From positions 1,240,001-1,304,000 of the forward strand of contig JAXBDG010000006.1 of the NCBI GenBank assembly GCA_036320915.1: a DNA stretch of 64,000 nt, given 5' to 3'. This DNA comes from Linnemannia elongata. Lineage: Eukaryota > Mortierellomycota > Mortierellomycetes > Mortierellales > Mortierellaceae. The notes under the pieces were generated by a model that did not search any database, was not told where the DNA came from, and saw only the letters and a list, made by a program, of their open reading frames with translations. Position numbers and translations under genes: made by a program. Positions 10,501 to 20,900 of this stretch are shown here, piece after piece (the stretch's first letter is position 1; every line of letters begins with the position of its first letter).

Positions 10501-12997
10501 CCATTGCCGCCTCCTTGGACCAAGAAAAGGTGGCATTCTGAACCATCACCGGTGGCTCTCCAGATGGGTTCTTGGATCCGTCAAGCTCCCGAACAATCGC
10601 ATCAGAATCAATCTCCTCTTGAAGCAAGAAGTGTTGGATGCGAGAGGTGCTGACTACAAGTCGTACAGTTGCCGAGGAAACGTCGCTCAAGGTGTTGATG
10701 GGGTTCTTGAGCATGTTGAACAAGGTCATACTAACAAAGATCACTTGAGGGGTCAATGTTCCTGGAGTAAAATCTGGGCCTCCCCATGTTGCGTACACCG
10801 ACAACGTGACGAGGGAAATGATAAGAGGCGAGGAAGAAAAGACGATCGACATTACGGCATCTAGGGCTCCCATCCGACGGATGGCCCTCAGCTCGCGGTT
10901 ACGGACATCCAAGATCCGCTTTAAAAAAGGGCTCTCCCTATTATAAGTTGGACTAGAAGTTAACTCATTGATCGACAAAAGATTGCTCAATGGAGACGAA
11001 TAACTAAATAACCAGTGAGTGTTATGACCGCTTACCAGGCATAGAGCTTGACGACTTTGATGGCGGACAAAATCTCAGTCATAACCCTGATACGTTCATC
11101 AGCAAGCTCAGACACCTCCCGCCGCAGCCTGTTGAATAGCTTTACACGCCAGACCTGCATAGGTGTCATGATCACCAACGTCAGCAGTCCAACCCATGCA
11201 CTCCACCCGAGCGTTTTGTATACTACACGGTCATTGACGTATAAGGAAAGAGAAAACAAATGAGCTCGTACGCGTCAACTTCAACTGGTATGCTTGCTCG
11301 AATGTCTGTTATTCATAAAAATACTTACAAAGATACAAGGCGGAAACGAATTCCAGTGGGATCGAAATCCACATGGTCAAGACCAGCCCGCCTTCTGACC
11401 ATTCATCTGCGTCGATAGAGATGTAGTTGAGGATCTGACCGGTTGTTGAGAGTTGCCTTGAACCTGGCGATAGCTTTATAGCCTTGCGATATACCATCGA
11501 CATCAAAGCCGATCGAACCTCGAGCCCACGAACAACGCAGTATTGTCGAGTCACAGCCACAAGGATGACATTGCACAGACTAGCAAAGGACATGCAGAAA
11601 ATCAAAAAGAGGCCGTACTCCAGACTTGTGTTCCCCGTGGTGCGACCACTGCTGCCATTGTCAGATGGTTGCGCAGCCGTTTCCTGTGAAGGGGCCAGGT
11701 CTTGGACGTCCTGGAAATACGCCAGTAAAAGACTGAAAACCGCTGGGACCGTAAAATTCGCCAGTACGCGGGCGACACGAATTACAATCAATCCAGGAGC
11801 ATGAATGAGTTGCGACCGCAGCACTGTCTGAAATAATGACGGCTTACTGCCCCATTTTGTCGCTCTTTCCAGATTTGCTTTCCAGTACCGATCCAGCAAG
11901 GGTTGAGAGGCTGCCGTATAGACACACTCTGGCAGCTGATTGGCGAAATCCTCGGCCGTCAGAAACTTGGTGTTCCCGAGTCGGATAATAGGAAGGAAGA
12001 AGAAAAAGGTCATCTGCGAGAGCAGGTTCGCCTTGTCGTAGATGGGTGCGGAGCTTGATCGCTGGACTTTGGTGGTGCCACGAGGCCACGCCTCTACGGT
12101 GAAACCGGTCAGGAGTGTTGAGATCATGAAAAAAGTAGCGAAGAGTTGGACGGAGAGACCCTCAGAGCGGTCCCACAAAAGGTGGAGTGTCCTGGCTTGG
12201 ATCATTAGCGCCACGATAGAAAAGACATAAAACGAGAAGATGAAGTCTGAGGATCGGATCGAGTATGCATGCTCATAATGGTTGAGTGGAACCGCTAGCA
12301 ACTATCGAGGGAGGGAAATGGAGGATTAGGCTTTAATATGAGTCGTTGCAGCTAAATACTTTGCAAAATATAAAAAAAAAAATAAAAAAAAAAAACGTGT
12401 AACCTTACCCATGCAGCTGCAAAAGCGGCGTATCCAAAGATAGCAGCGGGCACTGTGCCATTTTCCAGATTAAGGAGGTGGGCAAGTACACCAACAGCCG
12501 CCATTCCTGCGAGGGTCATGCAAATCTGCGTGGGCCAGTAGATCCATGCTGTGCGCCCATATCCGTGAGGTTTGGAGAACTTCCGGAGGGTCACGTATCG
12601 ACCGAAAAATGAGGCGATTGCCAGAGTTGACAGTGCTCCCAAAAGAATGCTAGAGATTGATATAGGGTGTAGTATAGTGTGAATGACTGTTGTACAGTAC
12701 TTCCTTCATAACCAAGGATGCTGTAGATCAATTTCAGCCGTACCTGTATTCGAAGCAAGGAGTGAAACCGAACCTGTATTTGCTGATTGGACCCTTTTGT
12801 GTAAATCAAATCATTGGTAATCAAGAATATCAATGCCCCTGCCCTGTTAAATGTGGTTGGTGGTGTTTGTCATTCATGGACAGCAATTGGTCTCTTACCC
12901 AACCCTCGGTGGATCCACAGAACCATTTCTCGGTGTCGTTACTGAGGGGAGTTGGAGTGACAAGATAATTGGGTTGTGAGGTCTGTTGGATCTCCAT
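7505..12997 (-). CDS. Full-length ABCC (MRP/YCF1-type) ABC transporter, 1592 aa
   Basis: ATP-driven exporter of organic anions and glutathione conjugates, probably vacuolar or plasma membrane. Exons on the minus strand are 12899-12997, 12744-12793, 12409-12649, 11330-12301 (donor within about 1 bp), 11036-11222, 9510-10937, 9091-9396 and 7505-8999. Phases match at each join and the sum is 1593 codons. The N-terminus reads KWFCGSTEGWGPISKYRFGF then TPCFEY, the usual start of the TMD0 of long ABCC proteins. TMD1 follows (first core helices about residues 200-560, with KVVKLYAWESPFLKRI). NBD1 has Walker A GRVGQGKSS at about 715, signature LSGGQKQR at about 805 and Walker B IYLLDDPLSAVD at about 825. 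An acidic linker precedes TMD2. NBD2 has Walker A GRTGAGKSS at about 1360, signature FSVGQRSLICLARA at about 1489 and Walker B ILVLDEATSAVD at about 1510. NBD1 has D where catalytic E is found in NBD2 (LDDP versus LDEA), the usual ABCC asymmetry. Substrate is not predictable from sequence. Confidence 0.93.
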
Positions 12998-14019
12998 TGT
13001 TTGATACTTGTTGCAGTTGTTCTACGAAGCAATCTGATATGCTGGTGTGAGTTGGCTTCTCTGTCTGTGAGGAGTGAGAGAACGGGGGTGTCAATAGACA
13101 AGGGAAGAAGAAAGAAGAAAATTTGTCGACAAAGAAGAGGAAGAAAAGAAGAGATGAGATAGAAGAAGAGAAAAAGGGCGTCAACAACAGTTGCCCATGA
13201 GTTCCTTTTTCGTATTTTCAAGCTAGCCTTTCCTATTTTTATCGCTTATCTGCTGCGTGTTTGCTTCACGCCGCTGCAGCTTTGTCGCGGGCGTTTGTGG
13301 GCGTTTTTGGCGTTTGTGAGCAAATTTCACACAAGGATCAGTTGGTGGCAACAATGGCCTTGTCTTTTTTTTTTTTTTGGAACGTCAAAGTTTTAAAACG
13401 ATAGCAAAGCAGAATAGATAACGTGTACTGCGCAAAACCGAGGAAACACAATCCGTATTCTGCGCCAGGCGCACATGCACATACCTCCGGATGACCCTTG
13501 CTGTCCTTCGGGGGCGGTTCAAGGGGAAAACTAGGTATCTTCCGTCTCGAACTCCTTAACCACCATCGCTCCTCTCCTTTCCATAATATCCATTCTCCTC
13601 CGGCCTTGTAAGGCTTCGATCACCGCTCGGTCGGCTGCATGTGTATCATTCTGAACGCCAGGGCATTGACCATCCTCGTGGCAACAATGGCCTTGTCAAT
13701 TAAGAAAATGGATTTGTAATTGCACACTCCGTCATGTGATCTGGCCACTCCCTGCTGTCGTTACTAAAGCTATTTTATTTTTTGTTCTTTGTGTTCGTTC
13801 GATTCCACACACCTCTTTTCTTTCTCATTCACTTAACTCACCTCAGGATCGACCCTTGCTTTCCCTTTCTTAAGTTACCTCAGCATCTCCCTAAAGACAT
13901 ACTTAGGACTCGTTACCACAGCTCATACCAACCAACCAAGGACTCTGACCTGACCTGCGATATACTTCAACACCACTCGCCGCAAGAAAAAGCCAACAGC
14001 ACAACCGAGTTACAACACC
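12998..14019. other. Shared divergent promoter region (ABC transporter / CHY-RING gene)
   Basis: About 1 kb between two genes transcribed away from each other. It contains a 14-nt T run near 13365-13378 and an exact 20-bp direct repeat listed separately. No further gene is supported; minus-strand open frames at 12939-13221 overlap the first transporter exon in other frames. Confidence 0.5.
13345..13697. repeat. Exact 20-bp direct repeat, copies at 13345-13364 and 13678-13697
   Basis: The 20-mer GTGGCAACAATGGCCTTGTC occurs twice in the same orientation, 333 bp apart, in the divergent promoter. The flanks differ. It could be a paired regulatory element or a duplication scar. Confidence 0.8.
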
Positions 14020-16322
14020 ATGTCGTCTCCAAGGAGTGATTCTAGGACAAACAGTGTCTACGTCGATGCACCAGAGTTTCCTGCTGACCATACCGACGAG
14101 ACTGTTGCTAATTCTACCACCACTGCAGCATCTTCACATCACGTCTTGACGGCCACCTCTCAAGTCCGCTCCCCCGCTCCCGAACCCTCTGCTCGTACAC
14201 CTTTGCCCACTGGGGACGACGACGACGAAGGGGACGACTCGGAGGATGATGAGGACGAGGACGAGGAGAGCGAAGGCGGTGATGGCGATCAAGTGGACGC
14301 TCACATGTCCGAGGACCGAGGACGGAGTCAACGCGGCCGGACCCCCAACGCTGCCTCAACTGAGGAGGAAGAGGACGAGGATGACGATGAAGAGATGGTG
14401 ATGCAGGTCGATCCAGCGACCGGATTACACAGAGCAACATCTATTCCACGGGTCCGTAGTCGATCGTCTTCACTCGTCAACCGCCTTCGACGACAGCATC
14501 AGCGTATGACTACTTCCTCTGGATCTTCTTCCCGGGTAGGCCGACCTACGTCTTCCACCGGTTCTCGATCAGGATCGGGACAGCAAGCGGGACAACCACC
14601 TGCGGCAAGGCCGAATGCTGGTCCTCTTGTTGACGAAAAGGACCAAGCCGAACTGAGGAGGAAGATCATGGATATCCAAAGAGATCCAACCATCAGCTTT
14701 GCTGACAAAGCGTCAATGATCCAGGTGAGACAGGACATCCCTTTTCTTTGTTTACCTCAATGGAAGATCAAAACGAGAGGAGGAAAGCACTTAAAAAAAC
14801 GGCCAAAATGCGATATTAACATTTGTACAATCGGCACTTTTTTTTTGTTCATGTCGTTGTTAGAAATTGATGTCATCCAAGTGGCAGGGAGCACAGTCGA
14901 GCTCAGCATTACAAACGACTGATGATTCAACAGAAGCGACAGAAGCAACAGAAGAGGACCTGAAAACGACCTATAATGTAAGACCATCTCCTGTTTTCAT
15001 ACTCCTTCGCATGTGTTTTTGAGTTGCATGCTTCGGTTCCTCCTCGGAAGAGATGCGCGCTATTATTACTAGATGCATCCATGCGCTAACGTTCATCTTC
15101 ATCTTTTCTATCTTTATCACAGAATGCCGACAGGAACATCCTGGGATGCAAGCACTACAGGAGAGGATGCAAGCTGAAGGCCAACTGCTGTGGCAAATGG
15201 TTCAACTGCAGGTTCTGTCACGATGATGTATGCAACCACACCATTGTCAGGTAGGTTCTCTTTTTTGTACCTTGAAACAAAATGCATATGTATTACTGCG
15301 TTTCATTTCATGTGTAGGAAAGAGAATGAGAATGCTGACCATGAATTGTTGGATACCCTTCTTGCAGGAATGAGACAAAGATGATGCTCTGTATGCATTG
15401 CAAGGCCATTCAACCAGCAGCCCAAAACTGCAACTCTTGTAACGCCCAGCTTGCAAAGTACTATTGCGACATCTGCAAGCTCTGGGATGATGACCCCGAC
15501 AAGCCGATTTACCATTGCGCGGACTGTGGGATCTGCAGGATTGGAAACGGACTGGACCAGGACTTTTTCCACTGCAAGAAGTGCAACATCTGCATGAACA
15601 TTCAGCTCAAGGACAACCACAGGTGCATTGAACGTAACCTCGAATGCGACTGCCCCATCTGTGGAGAGTACATGTTCACCAGTACCACCACTGTCATCTT
15701 TATGGTAATCATCGAACACTCGGAGTAGGACCAAACCTAATCTCGCTTTCTTTGCTCAAATTTAAATCTATTACTGACCTGCCGTTATTTGCTTGACTCT
15801 TATGAATATTAGCCATGTGGACATTGTATTCACTCTAAGTGTCACTCGGACTATGTCAAAACATCGTACCAATGCCCGACATGTTGGAAGGCCCTCGGCG
15901 ACATGACGGGGTACTATGCCAAGATTGACAACCTCTTGGCAGAACAAAAGATGCCGCCAGAATATGCCAACTTCTTTTCAATTGTCCTCTGCAACGACTG
16001 CGAGATCAAGTCCGAGGCACCTTACCATTTCTTGTACCACAAGTGCGAAAAGTGCAAGGGATACAACACCAAGGTTCTGGAGACGTTCAAACGGGTCTCT
16101 GAGGGTCAAGTGCAGGTGGTTGAGAATGCGACTGCGGCTGCCGGGGCTGTTGGGACCGCGCCAGAGAACAATATCTCGGGAGGTGGGGCTTCTTCTGCAG
16201 GTGGGCCTTCGTCTTCTTCAGGAACCACTGCTTCTACGGCTACGACAACTGTTACGACGGTTCATCTCCCTGAGGCGCCACGGTCACCGCTCCACGATGG
16301 AAATGCTACCGGCGACATGTAG
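14020..16322 (+). CDS. CHY-type/RING zinc-finger E3 ubiquitin ligase, Pirh2/RCHY1-like, 597 aa
   Basis: Likely E3 ubiquitin ligase. Exons are 14020-14724, 14864-14977, 15123-15250, 15368-15704 and 15813-16322; all junction phases match (598 codons with stop). Residues 1 to about 273 form a disordered, Ser/Thr-rich and very acidic extension (runs of D/E near 14217-14400) not found in the short animal RCHY1. The CHY zinc finger begins at NILGCKHYRRGCKLKANCC (about 278) with paired Cys/His through CNHTIVRNETKMMLCMHC and the CTCHY-type segment (YHCADCGICRIG, FFHCKKCNICMN). The RING is CDCPICGEYMF...PCGHCIHSKC...YQCPTCWKAL, about 405-455. A C-terminal zinc ribbon follows (VLCNDCE...YHKCEKCKGYNT). 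The last 60 residues are low complexity. Substrates are not deducible. Confidence 0.93.
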
Positions 16323-16445
16323 CTTTTTCATTTGAGAAAGTCTGGACAGGATGCCTAATGGCCATCCATGGTGGAAGTGGTCTGCCAGAGTCGTACCATC
16401 AACAACAATAAAAACATACCAACAAAACTAATTTTAAAATTTCTT

Positions 16446-19400
16446 TTATTTTGATCTGTTGCTGAGCTTTGAGGGGACGTTATGCTGCCAACGGATCTTT
16501 TCGATCTCGCGCTTCAGCCCCGAATGGTCCTTGTACAACGAACTCCCCGTGGATGGAGATGTGATCGTAGAGAGCTGGTCCAGGCGGAGGAGCCAGTCTG
16601 TCAGCACTTGCTTGTACAAGCCCATTCCTTCAACCTTCTTCTTTTGGCCGGCTTTGGGTTCTTCTTCGGAAAGGGGAAGGAGAAGAGAGTGAGGGCGTGG
16701 TGGTGGTGGGAGCGGGCGCGGTCTGGACTCTTGTTCGATGTCTGTTTGTTCTGCGAGGTGGGTGAGCAATAGCTGGATTTGCATTGCCCATGTCGCATCC
16801 ATGCCTCCTTGCTGCTGCTGCTGTTGGGGTAGGAGGTGTTCTGTGGGGGTTGCGGTAGAGACAGGGCAGAGAGAGTCCATGAGCTGGAGGTTCGCGAGTC
16901 GTTTCGTCAAGAAAGAGATGTCTTGTGTCACTGGCTGAGTCGTCGTCGTCAAACAAGAATGCTCGTCTTCCTGAAAAGATTGGTTGCTGAAAACTTGTTC
17001 GGTGAAAAAGGGTCGGTCGATTGAAGTTGTAGAGGCACTTCGTTCGTGGACCCTTCTTTCGCGATCCGAGTCGGTGGTTCTGTCATCCTGATCTGTGATC
17101 GAGAAGGATGATGGGGAGGAGGAAGGCGAAGGGGGTAGTGGTGGAGGAAAGTGTTGCGGTATGCTGTTGGAGTTGATGACTGAGCTTGACCATGGTGCAT
17201 GCACTCCTGCACCGGCCGCCGCGCGTTGGGGTGGGGACTGGTTGTTTTGTTGTTGGTGTTGTTGTTTTTGCTGTTGAACGAGCGGCCTTTCGAAAGGTCG
17301 CAAGGTATGTTGCCGCGACTCTTGATCGTCTTCCGATTGACATCCCGAGAAGAGGCGTGGTTTTAAGAATCCCTCCACAGATCGGTTCGAGACACGCTGT
17401 CGTTCTGGTAATGCGAGTGATAATGCAGGCGAGGGAAGGGAAGGCAACATTGTCGACGATTGTGGTGGTGTTTGGTTATTGTTGTAGGTCTGGGTGGAGT
17501 GGTAAGAAGGTCTTGATACTCCAGTGATAGAGGTCGATCTGACAGGACGCGGCTTCATCGCTACAGGAGTTCCTCTTGCTGAAGAAGAAAGGGGCCGGGT
17601 TTGAAACAACCGATCCGGGAACGATAATGGCAACGTCTTTGAACTCGCCGAGCTCGCCGAAGACATTGAAGACATCGAAGATACCGAAGAAGAGGCCGTT
17701 GAAGCGGACGAGAATGAAGATAAGGAAGAAGAGGAGAGGGAGGAGGGGATGATGCGTGGAGTCGAGGGTGTGGACCATGTAGGAGATGGTGCTGGGGAGG
17801 GGGAGGAGCAGATTGGAGATGTTGCTGATGTGTTGTTGGTGTTGTTGATGGGGTACCCCATCCCCTGTAGGACTGTCGCGACTTTGAGAGGGATGGTGAC
17901 TGACATTGCCGCGATGGATGGGGTGGCTACACGACCCTTCCAAGGGAACCCTGGGTGTGTGTCAATCGAAATTGAATCCTGCGCTGGTGCTGGGGATGGT
18001 GACGCAGGAAAATGGTAATAGGGTAGCTCGGCGGTGTTGAGGGAACGGCTTCTGTGAAGGTTGCTTTGCCGGCGCATCTCTTGGGTCTTGAGGAACGCTT
18101 TCTTGTCCTCGAATGTGATCTTTACCGAGGGCGCTGAAGTGGAAAGTGAGCTGCAGGTGTTTTTGTGGTTGGTCGTAAAGTTGGTTGTGGTGGTTGTGGT
18201 GAGTGTGTCATTATCATTACTGTTCCTGTGCTCAAACTGCATCCTACTCCTATCCCGGAACTGGTTCTCACCACTACTAAAAGACCGAAATCCAGACGCC
18301 TCATCCTCTGCCACACCATCACAAAGAGTCCGCGAAGCCCTCCGCTCCTTGGCAAGCACCATTAAGTCGCGCATGACCGCAGGGTCCTTGATCTTTGTCA
18401 GGGGTGCCCTCGAGACGCTAGCCCCCATGGAGGCCAACATCCCGGTCCTTGCTGGTGCGTTCCCTTGAGTTGTTGGAATGGCTTCCTCGGGGAAAAGTGG
18501 TGTGCCCCACGGTTTGGTGACCCTGTCCATCCGACCGTTCCAGATGTTCTTTCTGAACGGTTGAGGTTGTAGTTTTGGGGCCTCCTCGGCGCCCACAAGG
18601 TCGGGAATGGTGATAGAAGTCAAGGCGGTGGGCAGAGTAGAACGAGTCTCCGTTGGTTCCCCGGCGTTGAGGTTTGCGGACTTGCTTCTGGGTATGGTTG
18701 TAGGAACAGGTGTAGTTGAGATTTCGGCTGGTCGCTCCTGGTCTCCTCCTACTTTGATGTCGCTCTGAGAAGTCAACCTTGGCTGCTGCTGCTGGAAGCC
18801 CAGCACGCGTGGACTACTCGTCTCACGCATGACCCTTAAAATCCTTGGGGTCCCTGACAGAAAAGTGGGAGGTGCAGAGACGACTGTAGTCGCAGCTATA
18901 GATTTTGCGATCCTTGGACTCTGCGCGCTGCCGGCAACGGGACTCTTCTCGGTCTTAGACAAAGGAGTCGTCATGACAGCTGCTGGAGGCTTTGCAAGGT
19001 ATACCTCCGTGTGCTCGTGCCGTTCCTGACTAATAGGTGTCGTTTCCTTGGTAGGGCTGCAGGCGGTGATGGAAGGTGTGTCTAGGGTCTGGCGAACCAT
19101 GGCTGAAGATGGTGTGTTGTGGAGGATGGCGGTCTGATATGGTGGTGGTGGGGTTTTTGGGCGTGATGCGACGATGATGGGCGAGCTGAGAATAAGAGGC
19201 GGGATCTCTGCTGACGCTGCTGGTGGTGATGAAGAGGGAGACGATGGTTTTGAGGATGGGCTGTTGATTGCCAATTTTGTAGGGGAGGTTATGTCCTGGA
19301 CAATTCGAGAGCACTCTATCACCGCTGGTGATTCCCTCTCTCCCTTCATCTCCAGGGCGGGGAGAAGGATGGTGGTGGTCGTCGTTGTTGGTTCGGCGAT

Positions 19401-20900
19401 ATCCAGGTGCTCCATTGTCGCATTCTTGTTGTCGTTATGCCCAGTTGTCGTAGGAATGGTGACGGTGTTGGTGTGCTCAACAATTGGCTCCACTCCGGTC
19501 TTACGTTCTCCCTCCCGACTCGTTGTGGCTCTTCCTGCTCCTGTTGTTGCTGGCGACAAATTGCTGGCTCTTGTAGTCCGCTCCTTCTTGCTGCTTGGCG
19601 ACTTCTTTGTTGAGTGAGCACTGGCAGCAACAGCGGAGGCATTAGAGGCTGCCAATTTGCGATGTTCTCGGTCAAGGTGTGGTCCCATGGTGATGGTGGT
19701 CGATGCGACCCTGCGAGTGGTCGTAGTGGTGGTTGTGGTAATAGTTGTGGGTGACCTCGATTTCGATATCCGTGTACTCGAGACCGATTTGGTAGTTGGC
19801 TGTACATGTCCTCCTAGGCTCGATGTGGTCGACTTTGTCACTCGTGGAGTAGCGACACTCTCCTTGACAGTCCTGGATGACCGTGCAGTTGTTGTCTTTG
19901 TCGAAACATCCTTAGGAACGACCGCTACCACCTCGCGAGGCGCTGTTCCAGCAGAGCATACTTGAGGGCGAGGGTTAACGACCGTCGAGAGCGAGAACCG
20001 TGGTCTACTTGGAATTTCAGGTGTCGTCGTCGTAGTCGTTCTTGTGCTACCACCCGTTTCTTTCCGCCTCGATCGTGCTGCTGTTGCTGACTCTGCCGGT
20101 GCTTGCATTGCGCTCCGTGCAGAGTCATGTCCTGAACTATAGTCGCTCGCAGCACTCGTCCTCCCTTGGACGACTCGACCCGTTGGGTGTTGTTTATATC
20201 TCCGACGATGATCATCCTCCGAATCCATACCCGTCACCTCTCTTGCTAATGTTGTTGCGTCTGTGTCTGTTACCCCGTTCTGTTTATGAAGACTAAGAGG
20301 GAGAGGAGAAGAAGGAGGCGAGTGTGGGCTGGTTGTGGGGACTACTTGGTCGCAGGAGCCAGACTTTTGGTGTCTCTGCTGGTGATTATGTTGAAGGGTA
20401 GGAGAGCCGTGGCTTTGGTGTTGCTGTGGTCCCTCGAACGGTGTAACGGTGGTGGTGTCCTCCCAGCCCGGTTTCTCATGATGAGACAACATCCAACTAG
20501 ATCGCTTCCGTGCTGTGGTAGATTTGATTGTTGTTGTCGTGGTTGTCGATGTCTTTTGAGGTGGACCGGGAGATAGTGAGCAGGAAGAGGAGGAGGATGA
20601 CGATATGGATGACAAGGAGGAAGAGGACAACATTCTGGGATGCTGGGCCCTGTGAGTCTGAGTAGGAGCAACCTTTGCACGCGTCATGGTGTTATTCTGT
20701 TTGTACACTTTTGCTTGTGGATGGTAGTCCTGGTGATGGTGGTGGCGAATGAAGGGGGAGAAGAAAGAGGGAGAGAAGGAAGGAGGGTAGGTCGTTATCG
20801 ATAGTCGTGAATGTCTTGTGGTTGGATCGTGGTCGCGGTGATGGTGGTGATGGTGGTATCTCCGATGTGATCCTTCGCGCTTTGTTACTGCCTTTGCCAA
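16446..20900 (-). CDS. Very long intrinsically disordered protein, unknown function, 1484 aa
   Basis: A single uninterrupted reading frame from the ATG at 20900 to the stop at 16446, far too long to be chance. I recognise no domain. The N-terminus has a His run. Most of the protein is Ser/Thr/Pro-rich with poly-Thr, poly-Ser and poly-Gln tracts and many basic SP/TP sites. More conserved-looking islands are KNIWNGRMDRVTKPWGTPLF and AVMRDLMVLAKERRASRTLC (middle), ITFEDKKAFLKTQEMRRQ, and a helical C-terminus ending LKREIEKIRWQHNVPSKL. The low-complexity strand bias (GGT/TGG repeats on the plus strand) explains the many antisense ORFs. It ends about 120 bp from the convergent CHY/RING gene. A role as a phosphorylated scaffold or cytoskeleton-associated protein is only a guess. 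An internal start, for example at about 20688, cannot be excluded. Confidence 0.8.
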   Translation of the reverse strand: MAKAVTKREGSHRRYHHHHHHRDHDPTTRHSRLSITTYPPSFSPSFFSPFIRHHHHQDYHPQAKVYKQNNTMTRAKVAPTQTHRAQHPRMLSSSSLSSISSSSSSSCSLSPGPPQKTSTTTTTTIKSTTARKRSSWMLSHHEKPGWEDTTTVTPFEGPQQHQSHGSPTLQHNHQQRHQKSGSCDQVVPTTSPHSPPSSPLPLSLHKQNGVTDTDATTLAREVTGMDSEDDHRRRYKQHPTGRVVQGRTSAASDYSSGHDSARSAMQAPAESATAARSRRKETGGSTRTTTTTTPEIPSRPRFSLSTVVNPRPQVCSAGTAPREVVAVVPKDVSTKTTTARSSRTVKESVATPRVTKSTTSSLGGHVQPTTKSVSSTRISKSRSPTTITTTTTTTTRRVASTTITMGPHLDREHRKLAASNASAVAASAHSTKKSPSSKKERTTRASNLSPATTGAGRATTSREGERKTGVEPIVEHTNTVTIPTTTGHNDNKNATMEHLDIAEPTTTTTTILLPALEMKGERESPAVIECSRIVQDITSPTKLAINSPSSKPSSPSSSPPAASAEIPPLILSSPIIVASRPKTPPPPYQTAILHNTPSSAMVRQTLDTPSITACSPTKETTPISQERHEHTEVYLAKPPAAVMTTPLSKTEKSPVAGSAQSPRIAKSIAATTVVSAPPTFLSGTPRILRVMRETSSPRVLGFQQQQPRLTSQSDIKVGGDQERPAEISTTPVPTTIPRSKSANLNAGEPTETRSTLPTALTSITIPDLVGAEEAPKLQPQPFRKNIWNGRMDRVTKPWGTPLFPEEAIPTTQGNAPARTGMLASMGASVSRAPLTKIKDPAVMRDLMVLAKERRASRTLCDGVAEDEASGFRSFSSGENQFRDRSRMQFEHRNSNDNDTLTTTTTTNFTTNHKNTCSSLSTSAPSVKITFEDKKAFLKTQEMRRQSNLHRSRSLNTAELPYYHFPASPSPAPAQDSISIDTHPGFPWKGRVATPSIAAMSVTIPLKVATVLQGMGYPINNTNNTSATSPICSSPSPAPSPTWSTPSTPRIIPSSLSSSSLSSFSSASTASSSVSSMSSMSSASSASSKTLPLSFPDRLFQTRPLSSSARGTPVAMKPRPVRSTSITGVSRPSYHSTQTYNNNQTPPQSSTMLPSLPSPALSLALPERQRVSNRSVEGFLKPRLFSGCQSEDDQESRQHTLRPFERPLVQQQKQQHQQQNNQSPPQRAAAGAGVHAPWSSSVINSNSIPQHFPPPLPPSPSSSPSSFSITDQDDRTTDSDRERRVHERSASTTSIDRPFFTEQVFSNQSFQEDEHSCLTTTTQPVTQDISFLTKRLANLQLMDSLCPVSTATPTEHLLPQQQQQQGGMDATWAMQIQLLLTHLAEQTDIEQESRPRPLPPPPRPHSLLLPLSEEEPKAGQKKKVEGMGLYKQVLTDWLLRLDQLSTITSPSTGSSLYKDHSGLKREIEKIRWQHNVPSKLSNRSK

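Noticed and set aside
12895..13221. Minus-strand frame of 108 codons upstream of the ABC transporter
   Set aside because: It overlaps the true first transporter exon (12899-12997) in another frame and is mostly hydrophobic low complexity.
19346..20680. Several long antisense ORFs inside the disordered-protein gene
   Set aside because: They are shadows caused by Ser/Thr/Pro-rich codon repetition on the coding strand; composition is Arg/His/Pro-rich with no motifs.
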